In this document: piece after piece, positions 61,701 through 64,000 of the stretch
Numbering within the stretch: the first letter of the stretch is position 1
Layout of the letters: each line of letters starts with the position of its first letter
Source of the DNA: Patiria pectinifera
Lineage: Eukaryota > Echinodermata > Asteroidea > Valvatida > Asterinidae
Length of the DNA: 64,000 bases
Assembly (NCBI GenBank): GCA_029964075.1
Contig: CM057141.1
Coordinates: 1,674,001 to 1,738,000 of the forward strand
Direction: 5' to 3'
Position numbers and translations under genes: made by a program
The notes under the pieces: generated by a model
What the model saw: only the letters and a program-made list of their open reading frames with translations
The model's database searches: none
What the model was told of the DNA's origin: nothing

Positions 61701-64000
61701 AAACCGACGACCGTTTCATCCCTGCGACTAAAGTCCAAGTCGGCCATGTTTTACCCTCCAAGCGGTCACCAATGGGAACCGGAGACAAATGGGTAAAATT
61801 GGTGGGTCTGTCAAACCTGATACGAAGTGAACCGACTGACTCTGGAACACTGGCAGGGTTACAGCTGAATGGCAACCCTGCATGTTGAATCTTTAAACTG
61901 ATTTTGTGTGTAAGTTGGGCTTTCAAAAAGCATGCAATGGAGGTGCTGAAAAATAGTTGCGTGTTGTATGGCGAGCCCATGGCGTCACAACGGTTGAACT
62001 CGTTGGTGTTGGGGCAAATGAGTGAAGACGTGTGGTAAACGCAAAGCCGATATCGACTTGAGCGTTAAGAGAGAGCGACCGCTGGCAATCTTCAGCTCGC
62101 GTTAGCTGTCGACTGGCAAATTCATTTACAAAGCCCCTACCGGGCTTGACATTGTCAAAGTGATTAGAAAGGCTATACAGAGTAGAAATTCATTAAAGCG
62201 CATACCAACGCCTTGAAAGACGGGTCTCTCATGTGTGACACTTTGCTGTGGCTACAAGTTTACCATGCCCAATCATCTTTACAAAAGCCTCTCATTTTAG
62301 AATCAAGTGCTATGTCTTATTCCTGTTCTAAGTTTTCATTTATGATTGTGCAGAATTCAATAGTGGAATTTAGCATTCTTACTCCAGGAAACCAAATAAC
62401 AAAATTAGTATATCCCTTGACATTACATTTAGGAAATGTTTCCATAATCTGTTTAAGTGTCACTTCAAAGTTCAAACTACCTGTTTGATGGCTTCACAGA
62501 GTTGACAGTTTATTCTGATGGTAAGTTATGAATTTAGTGGGTATACCACGCCTGCTGTTTTAGCAGGCGGTAAATTTAAAGGGAAATCATTCCGTAGAAA
62601 ATTCTTGCAAACGTGGTGTCGCTATACAGTGCAACTATTCGAAAATTAAATAACAGATTTATCAAAAAAATCTAAAAAGGAAAAGGCTTCACTTCTTCAG
62701 TGCACATGTAATAGCCTCTGTGAAAAGTTGTGGCCGCATATTTCATGCATTAATCGTGCTTCTGTATGCCTGAGGTAACAAAGCAATAGTAAAAGTGGAC
62801 ACGTGGGACCAAAAGGTGTTCTCCCCTTTTGAAAAACGGGTTGGCCTACAATTTTATGTTTTGTTATTCCGTTCCAAAGTCACAGCACAGTCGTAGTGGT
62901 GTAGCTACTCGCATATCTCGATCCCCTGGCCATGTGCATTCTGAGCTTCATTAAACCAACATAGTGGCTAGCACCACCGCCATTCGGAGAACAAATTTCT
63001 TCGCTGCATAAATGAGTTTCTCTCAGATCAAATTAAAACCGCGTACACTGCACTTTACACAATCTTCGTCCAACCTCTCCAGGCTTCAGGTTTTCAAGCG
63101 GTTCTTTTGCAATGGTATATACATCCTGAGCAGTTTGGTGCAGGGCAGATTGAAACAGCGTCTGATGAGGCCCTCAGCCGCCAGCTATTGCAATGCTATT
63201 CCCAAGTCATTATTTTCAGGTTTTGCAGCGCTTACATGGACCCCTTGCCCACGCGTCTCATATTAAGATAAAGAGAGAAAAAAAAGAGAGAGAGAAAGAT
63301 GTTATCTGAGACCTACAGACTAGCCGGAGGAGAAGGAAACAACATCAGCCCGGGATATAGTTTGATTATGGAAAGCACTTCAAAAGGGTTCGCTACAGAT
63401 GGGATGGGGTTCGTTTTCTTTAACCAGCCTACGCATCGTCTACACTCCTGACTCTACATAAGATTTGCATTTGAGGCAGTCACGATTTCAAAGCCTCCAC
63501 TTGCATCTTGCATGCAATTTCTTAATAGTCCATGATACCCGGGATTTACCATAATACCCCCACAACTGGCCGGTGGAGTGGATAGTCTTTCAAACTAATC
63601 GTTTGTTTGTCTGCTATAATACAACATCTGCCCGTAAACTTCAAAGAAAACAAACGGTTGGTCGGTTTGTCCGTTCATTACATTTACCCATTATCATAAT
63701 TCTCATCAGCAAGATAATAAGAAAGTAACAAAACTGCCACCGCATGAAATATTTACAGGACATGTGCCGATATTACCAGATTTTATCATAGAAAGAGACA
63801 GAGGCCGGAGGTGAAATGCAACGGTTACTGGAAGTTTTGGTCCATTTTTGCAAAATACTGCAATTTCATAAATGCACGATTGAATCACACAATCACTCAG
63901 GTATCCTGAACCGCTGCATCGATGATATCGAATACGAGACTTTATCCTTATTAAATGCTGAAGCTAATTTACTCAGAAACTCTTTAAATCCATGAGTTCA

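Larger units (their letters stand above)
55449..64000. other. Upstream intron or flank of the calbindin-family gene
   Basis: I searched by eye on the minus strand for an EF1 loop and start codon and found none. The region holds the E2F-like cluster, one MITE, the GGGTA array and AT-rich non-coding DNA. From 58750 on I see no repeat copies and no convincing exon. Confidence 0.5.

Overview
The window is animal genomic DNA. It is intron-rich and gene-poor, with spliced genes, tRNA-derived SINEs and many short inverted-repeat DNA transposons. The repeat types (tRNA-headed SINEs, a pogo-type terminal sequence, a GGGCCCAATTTCAT-ended element) and the very frequent palindrome TACATGTA fit a marine invertebrate deuterostome. 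An echinoderm is my best guess, but this is inference and not a database result.

Left part (1 to about 24.5 kb): the last two coding exons of a plus-strand gene lie at 13969-14098 and 24156-24489, joined in frame across a 10-kb intron. They encode the C-terminal 153 residues of an unrecognised protein with one membrane segment and a strongly basic tail. One possible earlier exon (6702-6838) is offered with low confidence. The rest is repeats: three copies of a 0.5-kb element with a perfect palindromic core, two copies of a second element placed just upstream of the two exons, a 500-bp near-perfect palindrome, several smaller inverted-repeat elements, and SINEs.

Middle (24.5 to 34.6 kb): the region between two convergent genes. 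It starts with an 11-copy, 108-bp minisatellite directly behind the plus-strand gene, then holds two SINEs and otherwise unassigned DNA.

Right part (34.6 to 64 kb): a minus-strand gene of the calbindin/calretinin/secretagogin family of six-EF-hand calcium sensors and buffers. Eight exons from EF2 to the stop codon are resolved with exact splice sites (55448 down to 34620), giving 219 residues in which five EF loops are visible. A possible 21-nt in-frame microexon lies in the intron between EF4 and EF5. The first EF hand and the start codon were not found and probably lie beyond 64000. The introns and upstream flank contain few repeats, several RFX-type X-box motifs, AT-rich homeodomain-like stretches, a GGGTA pentamer array and an E2F/CRE-like motif cluster. 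They look like regulatory DNA rather than more genes.

The two genes face each other and show no sign of acting in one pathway. No rRNA, functional tRNA, CRISPR array or retrovirus-like element was recognised.
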